Assembly (NCBI GenBank): GCA_018894105.1
Contig: CM032121.1
Span: 32,592,230 to 32,656,229 of the forward strand
DNA length: 64,000 bases
Direction of reading: 5' to 3'
Origin: Jacaranda mimosifolia
Taxonomy: Eukaryota > Streptophyta > Magnoliopsida > Lamiales > Bignoniaceae
Within the stretch, counting starts at the first letter, position 1. Every line of letters starts with the position of its first letter. Made by a program: the position numbers and the translations under genes. Of this stretch, positions 26,331-38,010 are shown in pieces. Under the pieces are notes generated by a model that saw nothing but the letters and a program-made list of their open reading frames with translations, searched no databases and was not told the origin of the DNA.

Positions 26331-26899
26331 TGGTTATCATCCCTACTCATAATCGCTTTATTTTAGTGATTAGCGGAGTAATCAAGCCAGTGGTTTTTTT
26401 AAGGGGTTAAATGGTCAAACATAGTCACCTTCATCGTCTTAGTATATTAAACTCAATAATTCAACCCCAATATGCTCATCAAGGCAAATTCTAGAAAAGT
26501 TAACCGGCTATGCATGACAATTATTAGGGGTGATATGCATTAATTCCCTATGCAGGTTTTATTCAAATTAACCAACAAGGTAACAATTCAAAGTTTAATA
26601 AACAATGATTCAACTATTCATGCCATTCTTACAATGTGTCATAATTCAACCTATTTATTTATGTGTTACCTTAGGGACAGGCATTGAAAAAAGGTAAAAG
26701 GTCAATGAAAAAAATTAACAAATCAAGAATTAAAGCACACTTTGGAAGCAAAATAAGAAGAATAAAGAACCATTTCATGTATGTTTGAAGCAAAACGAAT
26801 CCAAATTTTCCTCCCCCACACTTAAGCCAAACATTGACCTCAATGTTTCAAAATAAGAATGTAAATGCATAAGAAAGGTGGAAGAGGGATCCCCTGAGG

Positions 26900-27145
26900 A
26901 GACAAGGTCCTTCTGTCAAATAATTTAAACGTGTCGGAAGAGGTCATCGAACAAGGTGTGGGCATAGGTAAATTGAAGACCTTTTCTATCAAATAATTCA
27001 AATGTGCCAAAACACGTTCTTGAACAAGGCATGGGCACGAGTAGATTGAAGAGCTTCTCTGTCAAATAATTTAAACGTGCCAGAAGAGGTCCTTGAACAA
27101 GATGTGGGTATGGGTAGATTGAAGAGCTTTTCTGTCTAAAGTAAC
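26900..27145. repeat. 73-bp tandem repeat, just over three units, in element interior
   Basis: The block around TCTGTCAAATAATTTAAACG recurs at exact 73-bp steps: the (G/A)TC position falls at 26915, 26988, 27061 and 27134. Each unit also contains GAACAAGGTGTGGGCA-like sequence and GATTGAAGA. Non-coding, between protease and polypurine tract. Confidence 0.9.
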
Positions 27146-27450
27146 TGTGCCCACAGGCTAATTGAAGACATCTCTTGCATCAAAAAAATAAAGTTAATTA
27201 AATACGCTAAAAGAATAGCTTTTTTTTTTTTTTTTAAAGAAAAATGAACAACAAATTGTAAGTTTGGGTTGCGTTGCAAAAAGTGCCTCTCTTTAACGAC
27301 TTTGGTTAGATGTAGCTATTTCTCACATCTCAAAATTATCATCATCATTCAAATCAAAGGTTTTGTGAGTCAAAGTATCAAAAATATCCACAATAAAAAC
27401 ACAAGACTCATCACTAGGGTATTTCATGGCATCATAGATACTAAATTTAA

Positions 27451-27768
27451 TCACATCACCATCAAACTCCATAGTGAGTGTACCATCATGCACATCAATT
27501 TTCGTCCTAGAGGTTCTAAGAAAGGTCTTCCCAATAATATTTGTGACGGATTATGAAAGTTATTTTTAGACATGTTAAGTACATAAAAATCAGCGAGAAA
27601 AATTAATTCGTTAACCTGTACTAACACATCCTCTAAGACTTCATCGGGATATACAAAAGACCTATCAGCAAGTTGAATAACTACTCCTGTTTCTTTGAAA
27701 TGACCAACATTCAAGGAAGAGTAGACAGAAAGAGGCATGGCATTAATTGAAACACCAAGATTGCACAT
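27451..27768 (-). pseudogene. Protease remnant of the gag-protease element, catalytic Asp lost
   Basis: The - strand frame reads CNLGVSINAMPLSVYSSL, VVIQLADRSFVYPDEV, DVLVQVNELIFLADFYVL and ILLGRPFLE. This is the full Ty3-gypsy aspartic protease pattern. The family's DLGASIN active site is here NLGVSIN, so the catalytic Asp is Asn. That change needs one G-to-A step. The enzyme would process Gag; this copy would be inactive. Confidence 0.85.
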
Positions 27769-28435
27769 GGCCTTTTTAATTCCAACATTGACAATTTTTC
27801 AAGGGATAGTAAACATACATGGGTCCTTGCATTTAAGGAGCAATTTCCTTTGTATCACTGTTGAGACATTTCCCCCCACATTTATTCTTTCATTATCCTT
27901 TAATTTTCTTTTATTTGTGCACAATTCATTGAGAAATTTAGCATACCGGGGTATTTGTTTGATTGCATCAAGTAATGAGATATTTACCTCGACTTTGCAA
28001 AAAGTTTAAAAAATCTCATTTTCTTCTTCATGCCTTTTGGATTTAGCAAACCTTTCAGGAAATGGAGGGTGTACAACCAATGAGCCTATCACCTTACTAT
28101 TAGGTTTATGCGAATGCTCAACTGAATCCTAGGACATGACAATATCTCTCTCCACTTTTTCTATAACAGTATTTTCTCGTGTTTTCTTGTTGGGTTCCTT
28201 CAGCTCCTTACCATTCCTCAAAGTAATCGCGCTAACGTTATGCTTGGGATTGGCAACTGTTTGAGAGGGCAATTTCCTTCGAATTCTATCTTACTCACTG
28301 AGTGGCTAGTTGACTTATTTGATTCTCCAAGTTTTGAATGCTTGCTTGCATTTTCTATTGAAATTGTTGAGCATTAGTTGCAAGCGATTTAACATTCTCT
28401 TCGAGAGACATAGTTGTATTTGAGGAGGATGGTTG

Positions 28436-29524
28436 CTATGGAGCAGGTGGTTTTTGTTGGAAGTATTGGTAGTTTTGCGATCTCCCTCCATAACTAAAAT
28501 TCAGATGATCCCTCCATTTTGAGTTGTAGGTGTTTGAGTAGGAATTGTACTTTCTTTGAGGTGGTCCAGGGAATCCTTGTACTGCATTGGTTTGTTCGCA
28601 GGAATTCTCTTGGAGCATAGGATACATATCCATAGGATGACCAACGTTAGTACAAATCCCACAAGCCTTGATTTCTTGCGTATTTCCTACAACCAATTGC
28701 TAAACAAGAGAAGTTAAAGTGAAAATCTGATGCTCAAGAGATGAATTACTTACCTTACTGGCCCTTCTAGGAGGGTCCCAGGAGTATCCAAATTGTTGGG
28801 AGTTGGTAGCCATTATAGAAATTAATTCTCTAGCTTTGCTCGGAGTTTTGTTCACTATGGCTCATTGACTTGCTGCATCCATCATCCTCCTTTCCATCAG
28901 TAAAAGTCCTTCATTAAAGTACTGAATAAGAAGTCGCCCAGTAATAACATGTTGTGGGTAGCTTGCGCAAAGTTGTTTAAACCTTTTCTAATATTCGTGA
29001 AGACTCTTTGTATCTCTTTGCCTTATCCCGCTCATCTCTTTTCTAATACGAGTAGCGTGTGAAGCAAGAAAAAACTTCTCAAGAAAACAATCTTGCCATT
29101 TCTATCCATGTAGTAACAGTGTCAGGGGGTAGATAAAATAACCAATCCTTAGCTTTATATGCTAAGGAAAATGGAAAAGCTCACAACTTGACTTGCTCTT
29201 TAAACACTAATTGGGTTTCATAGTTGAGCACACTACATGAAGTACCTTTAAATGCTGATAGGGATCTTTATTATCCAAATCGTGGAAAATTGGTAGTAAA
29301 TGGATTAAGCCAGATTTTAACTCAAAAGGTGTTTCCAACTCTAGATACTCAATACAAAGCAGTTGTTGAGTTAAATCTGGTTTAGCTAACTCCCTTAAAG
29401 TTCTTTCATGAATTATTGTTTCCTCTTGTTTTGAGTCGCTAGAACTGACTAAGCTGGATGTATCTAGATCGAGATCCGAAGGTGACGATTTATTTTCCTT
29501 TTGCACTCTAGTCTCCTTCCGCAA
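28436..29524 (-). pseudogene. Gag remnant of the gag-protease element
   Basis: The N-terminal block (29207-29524) reads LRELAKPDLTQQLLCIEYL and FELKSGLIHLLPIFHDL, then DPYQHLKVLHVVCSTM, the usual start of Athila-like gag. The C-terminal block (28436-28696) has CGICTNVGHPMDMYPML followed by an Asn/Tyr/Pro-rich tail with KYNSYSNTYNSKWRDHLNF. The last Cys of the CCHC knuckle is Tyr, again a single G-to-A change. Stops and shifts separate the blocks. Confidence 0.85.
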
Positions 29525-29620
29525 TCTACGAGTAGTCTTCTCAATTTTAGGATTGTATTGAGTTCACCTATATGAGAAGATCAGGGCATTAAAAGAAACA
29601 AAATTATTTGACACCATTCA

Positions 29621-29635
29621 TCGGCAATGGCGCCA
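29621..29635 (-). other. Primer binding site of the gag-protease element
   Basis: The - strand reads TGGCGCCATTGCCGA, five bases from the 5' LTR. It closely matches the TGGCGCCGTTGCCGG site complementary to tRNA-Asp that is common in Athila-type elements. Confidence 0.8.
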
Positions 29636-29640
29636 AAATT

Positions 29641-30909
29641 TGATAGGTGTCGAATCCAACAAAAATAAATTCCTATTCTAAAAGTGTGATTTGTAATTAG
29701 TGGTGAGTAGGGTCGTATTCCACATGAATTGATAAATTTTCTTTCTTTCAAGCTTATTAATAAAATAGAAAAAATGGGGGATTTTTATGAAACAAAAAAC
29801 CTAGAATTTTAAAAGTAAAATAAATCAAACAAGAAATCAATGAAAATGAAATCTAGCCTAAGGTAAATACTCAGTTTGGTTAACAGATTTGATCATTGAT
29901 GCAAAGATAAATTTCCTTTTTCTTGAATAGACTGGTTATAGTTACTCGGACGCCCTAATAACCAACATCTCCTTACTATCTTGATAACTAAGAGAAGCTC
30001 GTTAGTTATTTCTCTTGCCAATAAATAATTTTAAAGAAACGCTCCTAGGATTTTATTTATCAACAACATTAAAAACTAGAGAGATCAAGCCTTAGCCAAC
30101 AAACACACATAAGAGTGGTTCATTTAGACTAGATTATTTATCCACATAACATAATCCATGCATATCCTCACACATAACTATGTTATTTGTCACAAGCATT
30201 AGAATAATTAAACAATTACGGATTTAACGTTCTAATTGACAGAACAAATATTATAAACTATCAAATTTGGGTCCTAAATTCAATAAACCTGAATATTTTT
30301 AATGAAAACAAAAGATAAATAAATACTCAAAAAATAAGAAATACGAATCAATTATTTAGATCTCACAAATACTGAAGAATCCAAACTTTAATAATCCCAT
30401 AGGCTAGAAAAGGACTCTAGTAACTCATTGAGAGAAGAAAAGCACAGAAAAATAAAATATGCTAAATGAAAGATATCAAAAAGCTTCCTATGAAAGATTC
30501 ATAGTTTCCTATAAATAGCCTACTACTCTTAATGCAATTGAAAAACTAATTAAGAGTCCTACCAAAGTAGGGAAACTTAAATTCTCCTAATTAAAAAAAT
30601 ATAAATTAAAACATTCCAAAAATGTACAACTACCAAAAGAAATTGAATGCTTCATAATTAAATTTGCATAAAGTCTTGGGAAACAAAACACGTTCGCAGT
30701 TGAATTATTTCCTCCTTCCATTTCTTGTCTCCTCGGGAATGCGATTTTTGCTCTAAGCATGTCAAATACTGGATTTTCAACTGCATTTAGGTCAATCTTC
30801 AATTTGCTTAACAAAATATAAAATGAAAGTTAAAATCCAACAATTAAGCATTTTTACTATTAATCATAAAGAGATTGTACGAATTAAATGACAAAAATGC
30901 AACTTAACA
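29641..30909 (-). repeat. 5' LTR of the gag-protease element
   Basis: Starts TGATAGGTGTCGAATCC and ends GCAACTTAACA. 1,269 bp, within two bases of the other LTR. The target duplication TATTC follows. Confidence 0.93.
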
Positions 30910-30914
30910 TATTC

Positions 30915-32222
30915 TAAAAGATATTTTATTTATTTTATTTTATTCTAATAAAAACCTATATATAAATGTTATATAAAAAGTATTACATACACAATATTTT
31001 AACTTATATCTCACAACAAATCATCTCACAAGTTTTTTTTTTTCTAAAAAAAAACTCACAACCAAACACCATCTCACAACTTTTTCTTACAAAAAATCTC
31101 ACAACCAATCACCATCTTATAACTTTCACCTACCACATCAACTGTAATTATTACATTTTTACCTCACAAACAATCACTCCCTCATGAAAATTTTTGCTAC
31201 CTCATAAGTACAAAAATCTCATCATTCTCTCTTAGAAATGAAATCACAAGCAATCACAATTATGTTTGAAAATTTCAATGTTAAGATTTTAATGAGATCT
31301 ATATCATAAAATTATTGAAAATCAGTTTAAACTCGTTGCTTCTCACTTGCTAATTGGTAGTCGTCAATTGTAACAACAGAGCTACGAAAACCTGTGCAAT
31401 ATATGAATATTGTTGACTGTGTAAGAACATGAAAGATATATTTAACAACTAGGTTTAAAAAGCGTCAAGAAGATTTTTATTTATTTATTTATTTGATGTA
31501 GAGAATGTATGTCATGAAAGAACACTATTTTGAATTTAAATTTTAGTGAGAATTATATAAATATCATTTTCTGTTTTATTTTGAAGAAAAAATGATAATG
31601 CGTTGTGCAAAATATTTGTTAAACGTATTTATCAATTTTAAAAAATATGTAGTTTGATTCTCTTTTCTTGAAATTAAATGTTATACTTATTTTTCCTAAG
31701 AGAAAAATTAATAGATTTTATTCCAATTTTTAATTTTAAAAACAAATGTAGCCTATATAGAATGCGAAGAATTTAAAAACCGAGGTGCTATAGCTATATA
31801 TGGTTGGAGATTTGAATTGGGAATGTAATTGTTAATCTCTTTAATGATTATAGATAAAGACGTGGGAGAGTTTGATTTGTAGCAAGAACAAATTGTTAAG
31901 AAATTAAATTTTTTTGCTAAACCCTTTACGTTAATTTATGTCTTGAGAGTATTGGAAAAATATAAGATTAAGAACTATAATTATCAACGAGAGCCAAGTA
32001 GTGAACTTACCAAAAAAGGAAAATAAAATGGACATTTATAGCTAAAACTTTTTTATTCTGTGTGAGAAATGAACAAGAATATTGTAGTATACATGTTATG
32101 TGGATGCGACTTAAAGTCTTAAACAAGGTTGGGGGCATTATGCAATTTCAATAAGACTGGAGGCGTGGAGGTAACATGCATTATTTCATTCTAGTAATTT
32201 TAACATAAGTAAGCTAAAATTT
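30915..32222. other. AT-rich spacer without recognisable gene
   Basis: Contains three loosely spaced copies of CTCACAACCAATCACCATCT-like sequence at 31010-31130. I see no gene, element ends or RNA. Confidence 0.55.
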
Positions 32223-32225
32223 TTA

Positions 32226-32497
32226 GGTCTAGTTTGGTTGGAATGATAAAATGTGATACAATATTTTTATCCTATCTTATCATTCATTTGGTCGGACCAT
32301 TGGAGTGACAATAAATACTCAAACCCACATGAATACTAAAAGCTGTGTTTATACATGCAATTCTCATGATAAATTAACATGTCGCCCCCATGGGTTTATT
32401 TATCATGCCAACCAAACTATAACATAGTGTAAAAAATCACAAATTATCATATGATAAATAATCATGAGATAACTTAAACTTCCAACCAAACTAGCTC
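32226..32497. mobile_element. Tourist-like (PIF/Harbinger) MITE
   Basis: The ends GGTCTAGTTTGGTTGGAA and, in reverse complement, GAGCTAGTTTGGTTGGAA form the terminal inverted repeat. The 3-bp target duplication TTA lies at 32223-32225 and 32498-32500. Length 272 bp, no coding frame. TTA duplication and GTTTGG-type ends fit PIF/Harbinger. Confidence 0.85.
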
Positions 32498-32500
32498 TTA

Positions 32501-33481
32501 TGGTAGTGAAGTAAATAAAATTTTTATTTATTTTTTATGTAATATTATAATTTTTTAATAATTTCAATTTACTTATTTAAATTTTTAGAATAAATAAAAG
32601 TAAAAAAATTAAGAACTATAATGAAGTAAAAAAAATAAAAAATAAATAATTAAAGAGGAAAAAGACTATACAAGAAAGGAAATGAGATAATAATTACTAT
32701 GTTATTACTATTTTTTAAAGTGGAATTAATTTGTCCACTTATTTGATAACGAACCAGTAACGCTTTAGTACTTCATATATAGCATACGTATACTATATTA
32801 TCCTAATTGTCTATCATTTTTATTTATTTATTTTTGTTGAAAAAATTTACTATCATGCCTATATGACTAAAGTAAGGTATATCAAACATGAATATTCTGA
32901 ACCACGATAAATAGAATGTGAAATTGCATACTGAACGTGGATTGCATAATAATAGGATTATGTTGTCACTTACCATACTGAACGACATAAATCGTGGAAT
33001 TCATGCATGAGATGTCCTAATTAATTCTATTTAAAGAGGAATACAATAGAACATCATCTCATTTGTTTATTAATTTTTGTAAACAAAATAAGAAAATTTT
33101 GGCCCAAACAAATCATTATGTGACTAATCACTTTTAAGGAAAATCAATTTGGTCAAGTTTTACGGATATAAAAAGACCCAAGAGAAACCCGAAAGCATCA
33201 GCAATTCAGCATGTAGGAAGAAAAGTTGACAGCAATCAAAAACCATTAACCCGCTTGTGCCTTCAAAGTTTAATTATCACGAAAAAACAAGTAGTAAAAT
33301 TTGGATAATCTAAGAATGTATTCATAAATCATAATAACGCGGAAACGCGTGAATTAGCGCCGAATATATATGAAAGTTGGCAATTGACAGACAGGCATAC
33401 TCGGTGAAAGCTTTTTCCTTATTCTTTTTCTTTAAAAAACCCTGTCAAGCAGTGTTATCTATATTTATTAATTATTAGTGT
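32501..33481. other. AT-rich spacer upstream of SKS gene 1
   Basis: No gene or element recognised. The proximal promoter of the downstream gene probably lies at its right end; CTATATTTATT near 33460 is a weak TATA candidate. Confidence 0.5.
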
Positions 33482-33516
33482 TACACACACACACACACAC
33501 CCACCCACCCACCCAC
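33482..33516. repeat. (CA)n(CCCA)n microsatellite
   Basis: About ten CA units followed by about four CCCA units, roughly 300 bp upstream of the SKS gene 1 start codon. It is probably in the promoter or leader. Confidence 0.95.
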
Positions 33517-33611
33517 GGACTAACCCATCTAAACAGACACAGATTTTGAAGAAAGATTCACACATTCTTTTATTCTTACCACTTTTGTGCTAGTTTAATC
33601 GCTCAAACCTG

Positions 33612-33790
33612 GTACGTTTCCATGACATTTTGTTAAATCCCACTTCAGATCTGACGTTCAGCTTTACCAAGATTTAGTATTCTTGTTGTTTTCAGTTTAG
33701 TACTCATTTAACTTATAATGTGCATAGCTGCAGGCAAACATTGTTTACGATTTTAAGGTGGTCTGATAGATTTGAAGTGGGATCTTGCAG
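33612..33790 (+). other. Putative 5' UTR intron of SKS gene 1
   Basis: A strong donor CCTG/GTACGT at 33611-33617 and an acceptor CTTGCAG at 33784-33790 bracket a T-rich stretch before the leader that ends at the ATG at 33821. No cDNA is available here, so this is inference from splice signals only. Confidence 0.4.
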
Positions 33791-33820
33791 ATTCAGAGGT
33801 TTTGGGTGCTCATTGGTGAA

Positions 33821-36696
33821 ATGGGTCGAGCTGTTTTGCTATCTTTGGTTGCAATTTTGGCATTTTTGAGTGTGTCTCTGGTGAGAGCAGAGGATGCTTA
33901 CAAGTACTACACTTGGACTGTCACTTATGGAACTGCTTCCCCAGTTGGCTCTTCTCAACAGGTTAGCAAACGGTTGAGACTTTCTGCTCAAATGTGTGTG
34001 TGTGTCTGAAAAGTAGAATTCGATGGCTAAAATTTGCAGGTCATCCTCATCAATGGTCAATTTCCTGGTCCTACTATTGATGCTGTGACCAATGACAACA
34101 TAATTCTAAACCTCATCAACAAGCTGGACCAGCCTTTCCTCCTGACATGGTGAGTCACATTCTTGAAGTCTAAATATGCTCTATTTTTGTTACGGTTGGA
34201 TTATAAATCACTTAATCTATGTTTTTGCCTTCTTATTGTAGTAATTTCAGAATTATCATTGAATAGCAGTAATTTTTGTACAATGTTAGAATGTGGAGAG
34301 AGTTTATCTTTGCACAAAATGCCTAGTTCTTAATATTACGTTTCTGAGTTTTCTGTTAGTTCCATCAGACATTGGATAGCATAGCCTGTCTTTTCTAGTA
34401 GTCATTTCAAGAATCATATATTTGCATACCAGATTGCTTGGAGTTTTATGAAAGACATAATCTTAAAAATGGTTCCATGTTGTATGAATTAGGAATGGCA
34501 TCAAACAGAGAAAGAATTCTTGGCAAGATGGCGTTTTGGGAACTAATTGTCCCGTCCCTCCAAACTCAAATTACACATACAAGTTCCAAACTAAGGATCA
34601 AATAGGAAGCTATACATACTTTCCATCGACTTTGATGCACAGAGCTGCTGGGGGGTTTGGAGCTCTTAATGTCTATGCTAGATCCGTGATTCCAGTTCCA
34701 TATGCCAAGCCCAATGGAGATTTCAGCCTGCTCATTGGTGATTGGTACAAGACCAGTCATAAGGTTAGAGTTTATTATAGTCTTATGTGTTCCGTATTAT
34801 AACAAATCAAGTACTGATCGGACACTTAGAATACAAGGTTGTAATAAACTCCATATTGAGGTTTAATCACTAAAACTGGAAATTCACATGCATGTTTGGC
34901 CTGCAGGGTTTGCAGCAAATACTGGATTCAGGAAAACCCCTGCCTTTCCCTGACGGAATACTTATTAACGGCCAAAGTCGATCTTCCTTCAGTGGCGATC
35001 AAGGTCATCTTACGGGCCTTCATAGTTTAAACTGCTAGATTTAGTGTTTATAAATGACATTATGAAAGCATAAGCTAGCTCAGTTTCTACAGAGATCTGT
35101 ATTTGCTGAAACTATCTTAATTTCCAGGGAAAACCTACATGTTCAGGATTTCAAATATCGGCTTGTCCACCTCTTTCAATTTCAGAATTCAGGGGCATAA
35201 ACTGAAGCTTGTCGAGGTTGAAGGGTCTCACGTCCTTCAGAATATCTATGATTCTCTTGATGTTCATGTGGGTCAATCTGTGACTGTCCTGTTCACCTTG
35301 GACCAGTCTCCAAAAGACTATTATATAGTTGCATCCACAAGGTTTACAAAAACGGTCCTCACCGCCACAGCAGTGTTGCACTATACTAACTCTCAGGTTT
35401 CTGTTTCTGGTCCCGTCCCGGCTGGTCCAACTAATGAAGTAGGATGGTCCATTGATCAAGCTAGATCCTACAGGTATAACAAAGAAGAATTCCTTCATTC
35501 GCGTACATATGCTCATTATCATTGAAAAGCCTAATTTCTTACTTGTTTGTGTTTTCAGGTGGAACCTGACCTCAAATGCAGCTAGGCCCAATCCTCAAGG
35601 TTCTTTCCATTACGGGAAAATAACACCTTCAAGGACAATTTTGCTGGCTAATTCAGCACCTATTATCAACGGGAAGCAACGATATGCTGTCAATGGGGTC
35701 TCTTACATCAACTCCGACACTCCTCTGAAGCTGGCCGATTATTTCAACATCCCTGGTGTTTTCAGCATTAACTCCATCCAGAGTGCTCCATCCGGCAGTG
35801 GTGCTAACCTAGCCACGTCCGTGATGGGAGCTGCTCTCCATGAATTCATTGAAGTTGTCCTTCAAAACAATGAGGACACCTTGCAATCTTGGCATCTCGA
35901 TGGCTATGATTTCTGGGTTGTTGGGTATGTCATCACATTAGATAAAACCCCTTTTTCACATATAAGTTTCTGTTTTGTAATTCCTTTTTCTCTGTTCATC
36001 CAACAGATTTGGGGAAGGACGGTGGACACAAGATAGCAGGAAGGCTTACAATCTTGTGGATGCTTTGACCAGACACACTACGCAGGTGACTTTGTAAAAC
36101 TTTAGTCTCATCAGATCACTATCAAAAAACTAATCTACTAGAGAACAACTATAAATTATAACTATGAATTTTTGTAGCAAATGTAATTTTTTTAAATTAC
36201 AAACAACCATAGCTTTATACGTTCGAAGTGCAACAGATTAACTATGCATTATTGTAGGAATATATGTATATATATATATAAAGAATAATTATTAGTTACG
36301 GGTTGGTCTAGTGATGTTTAACTACAAGAGCATCTACTTTCGAATTTGACTAGGTCAATTTTGTAGTTAAAATTATAAATCGTTAGCATCAGCTATGAAT
36401 TAGTTGTAAATGATATCCTAATTTTTTGTAGTGCATGCATTCCATTATGTGCTAAGGCTCATCAAAACATTCTTGAATTCCTTTTGCAGGTGTACCCCAA
36501 TTCTTGGACTGCTATATTAGTATCCTTGGACAACCAGGGTATGTGGAATATGAGGTCCGCGATGTGGGGAAGGCAATACCTAGGACAACAATTTTACCTC
36601 AGGGTTTACAGTCCAACATCCAGTCTTGCCAATGAATATGACATACCGTCGAATGCGTTGCTCTGCGGTAAAGCCATCGGCCGGAAACATCCTTGA
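33821..36696 (+). CDS. SKS-like: SKU5-similar (SKS) multicopper-oxidase-like secreted protein, gene 1
   Basis: Eight coding exons: 33821-33961, 34040-34149, 34493-34763, 34907-35003, 35128-35473, 35559-35924, 36007-36085 and 36490-36696, all with GT..AG introns. They give 538 residues, the usual SKS length. A signal peptide ([21 protein letters not shown]) precedes three cupredoxin domains at about 27-140, 155-320 and 360-510. The copper-binding His clusters of true oxidases are mostly absent: TWNG stands at the HWHG position (residue 84), [10 protein letters not shown] at the type-1 site, and DNQGMWN replaces the final HCH. It is therefore probably not an ascorbate oxidase or laccase. SKS proteins act at the cell wall or apoplast in directional growth and, in the pollen subgroup, in tube growth. 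The C-terminus GRKHP shows no GPI signal. I cannot assign a specific SKS number. Confidence 0.96.
36117..36433. mobile_element. CACTA-like MITE in intron 7 of SKS gene 1
   Basis: The left end CACTATCAAAAAACTAAT and the reverse complement of the right end CACTACAAAAAATTAGGAT resemble the CACTACAAAAAA termini of small CACTA elements. Flanking triplets are GAT and CAT, an imperfect 3-bp duplication. It fills most of the 404-bp intron 7. Intron 7 of gene 2 is only 125 bp. Confidence 0.6.
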
Positions 36697-37072
36697 TTAG
36701 TCAGAATGAAGATTTTACTGATAGTCTTTATGCTGTTTCATAGTCATGAGAGGTTGACTATTAGCATACAAGGGGAGTAGAATCTTGGCTCCTTGGACTT
36801 TTACATTCAAACGTAATATTTAAAAGTTTGGATGACTCGCGACAGTTTCTGTAGTGGTAGTGGGATTGAGTTGAGTGCTTTGATTGAATTCATGTGTTTA
36901 ATGCATTACCAAAGCCTTGCGCACTCTAATAGGAAAAAAAAAAGAATTCAACTCAATTTATTTTGATATTTTTGTTTGGAATTTTGTTCGCGAAATTTTT
37001 TAAATAATCCATATACAAGTAGAATTTGATATTATTGCTTTGATTTGTACAATTTTGATGAAAATTTGAAAT
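36697..37072 (+). other. 3' flank of SKS gene 1
   Basis: The likely 3' UTR and polyadenylation region. AATAGGAAAAAAAAA near 36929 is only a weak signal candidate. No other feature. Confidence 0.45.
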
Positions 37073-38010
37073 TAGGGGGGGCGGCAAATAGATTGGTTGG
37101 ATTGGGTTTAGTTTGGGCTCAAATGGATTTGGTTTAAAATGTGGTGAGTTTAATATGAGTTGAGATAGGAAGATTGAAAGTTGGTTGGGTTTAAATTTGG
37201 TTGGATTTAGAGTGGATTGAGTTAGACTTGAGATAAGTCCATAAAAAACAAAAAAAATTGATTCATTTTACTTATTTAAAAAATTAAATTCAAAAGATAA
37301 TAATAATATTAATATACATTTGCTCTCTCTATTTAATATACACTTTTACAATATAATGAGATGATTTATTAAATTATGTGTATTATATTAATTTTTTTTA
37401 ATTTTCACTTGCATTAAAAGTTAATTGAGTAGTGATTATTTCATAACAAAGTCGATAATTTTTTCAAAAAAAAAAAAAAAATTGCGCAATTTTTTCATCA
37501 CTAGGTGTATGTCAAATTCTTAATCATGAATATGTTTTGATTAACTTTTTAAATTTTATTAGTTGCATGTCAATCTTATTATTAGTAATTTGGCATGACA
37601 TATTAGCTAAGCAATAAATTTAATTTTTTTTCTAAATTAATAGATACAATATCTTTTCGTATGCCTTCAAGATATTATTCATACATTAAAAATTATATAT
37701 TAAAAAAAGTTTAGGCAACTAATATATTAATATGTTCAATGATCAAGATGTATATTTCAATTTTAAAATTATTAATAATTCAAAAGCACAAGACTTTGAC
37801 AAAAAAGAGAAAAAATAAAAATAATATAAATTTAAACTGGAGAAAAAATAAAAATAATTTATATTTCATTTGAACCCATTTTAAATTTAACTGAAGAAAA
37901 CCCATCTAAACAAACTTGCTTGAACCCATTTTTAAAATTTGAGGTCCAACCTAAACCAAAATCATATAGGTTGAGCTAAGCTCATAGCTCTACCATATTG
38001 CCACCTCTGA
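37073..38010. mobile_element. Possible hAT-like non-autonomous element
   Basis: The left end TAGGGGGGGCGGCAAAT and the reverse complement of the right end TCAGAGGTGGCAATAT resemble hAT-type termini. Imperfect 8-bp flanks TTGAAATT (37066-37073) and TTGAAACT (38011-38018) differ at one base and overlap the element end by one base. GGGTTTAGTTTGGG-like and GGTTTAGGTTGGA-like sequences sit as imperfect inverted repeats inside each end. No transposase frame. Boundaries are uncertain by a base or two. Confidence 0.5.

Larger units (their letters stand above)
24575..30909 (-). mobile_element. Non-autonomous LTR retrotransposon with gag and protease only (Athila-like)
   Basis: LTRs of nearly equal length (24575-25841 and 29641-30909) flank a 3.8-kb interior. 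Perfect 5-bp target duplications TATTC lie at 24570-24574 and 30910-30914. On the - strand the interior has a primer binding site, gag, protease, two sets of short tandem repeats and a polypurine tract. I find no RT, RNase H or integrase. Gag and protease resemble Ty3-gypsy Athila-type proteins. Length 6,335 bp. It would have depended on enzymes from another element. The group resembles what has been called TR-GAG or LARD. Confidence 0.9.

Noticed and set aside
25842..27450. Search for reverse transcriptase or integrase remnants in the gag-protease element
   Set aside because: No YVDD-like or integrase-like motif in any frame by eye; only non-coding tandem repeats.
31010..31200. CTCACAACCAATCACCATCT repeats as a transposon end or tandem array
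   Set aside because: Only three loosely spaced copies with variable gaps; no terminal inverted repeat or target duplication.
33821..36696. Annotation as active ascorbate oxidase or laccase
   Set aside because: The fold matches, but most copper-ligand His residues are replaced, as in SKU5-type proteins.
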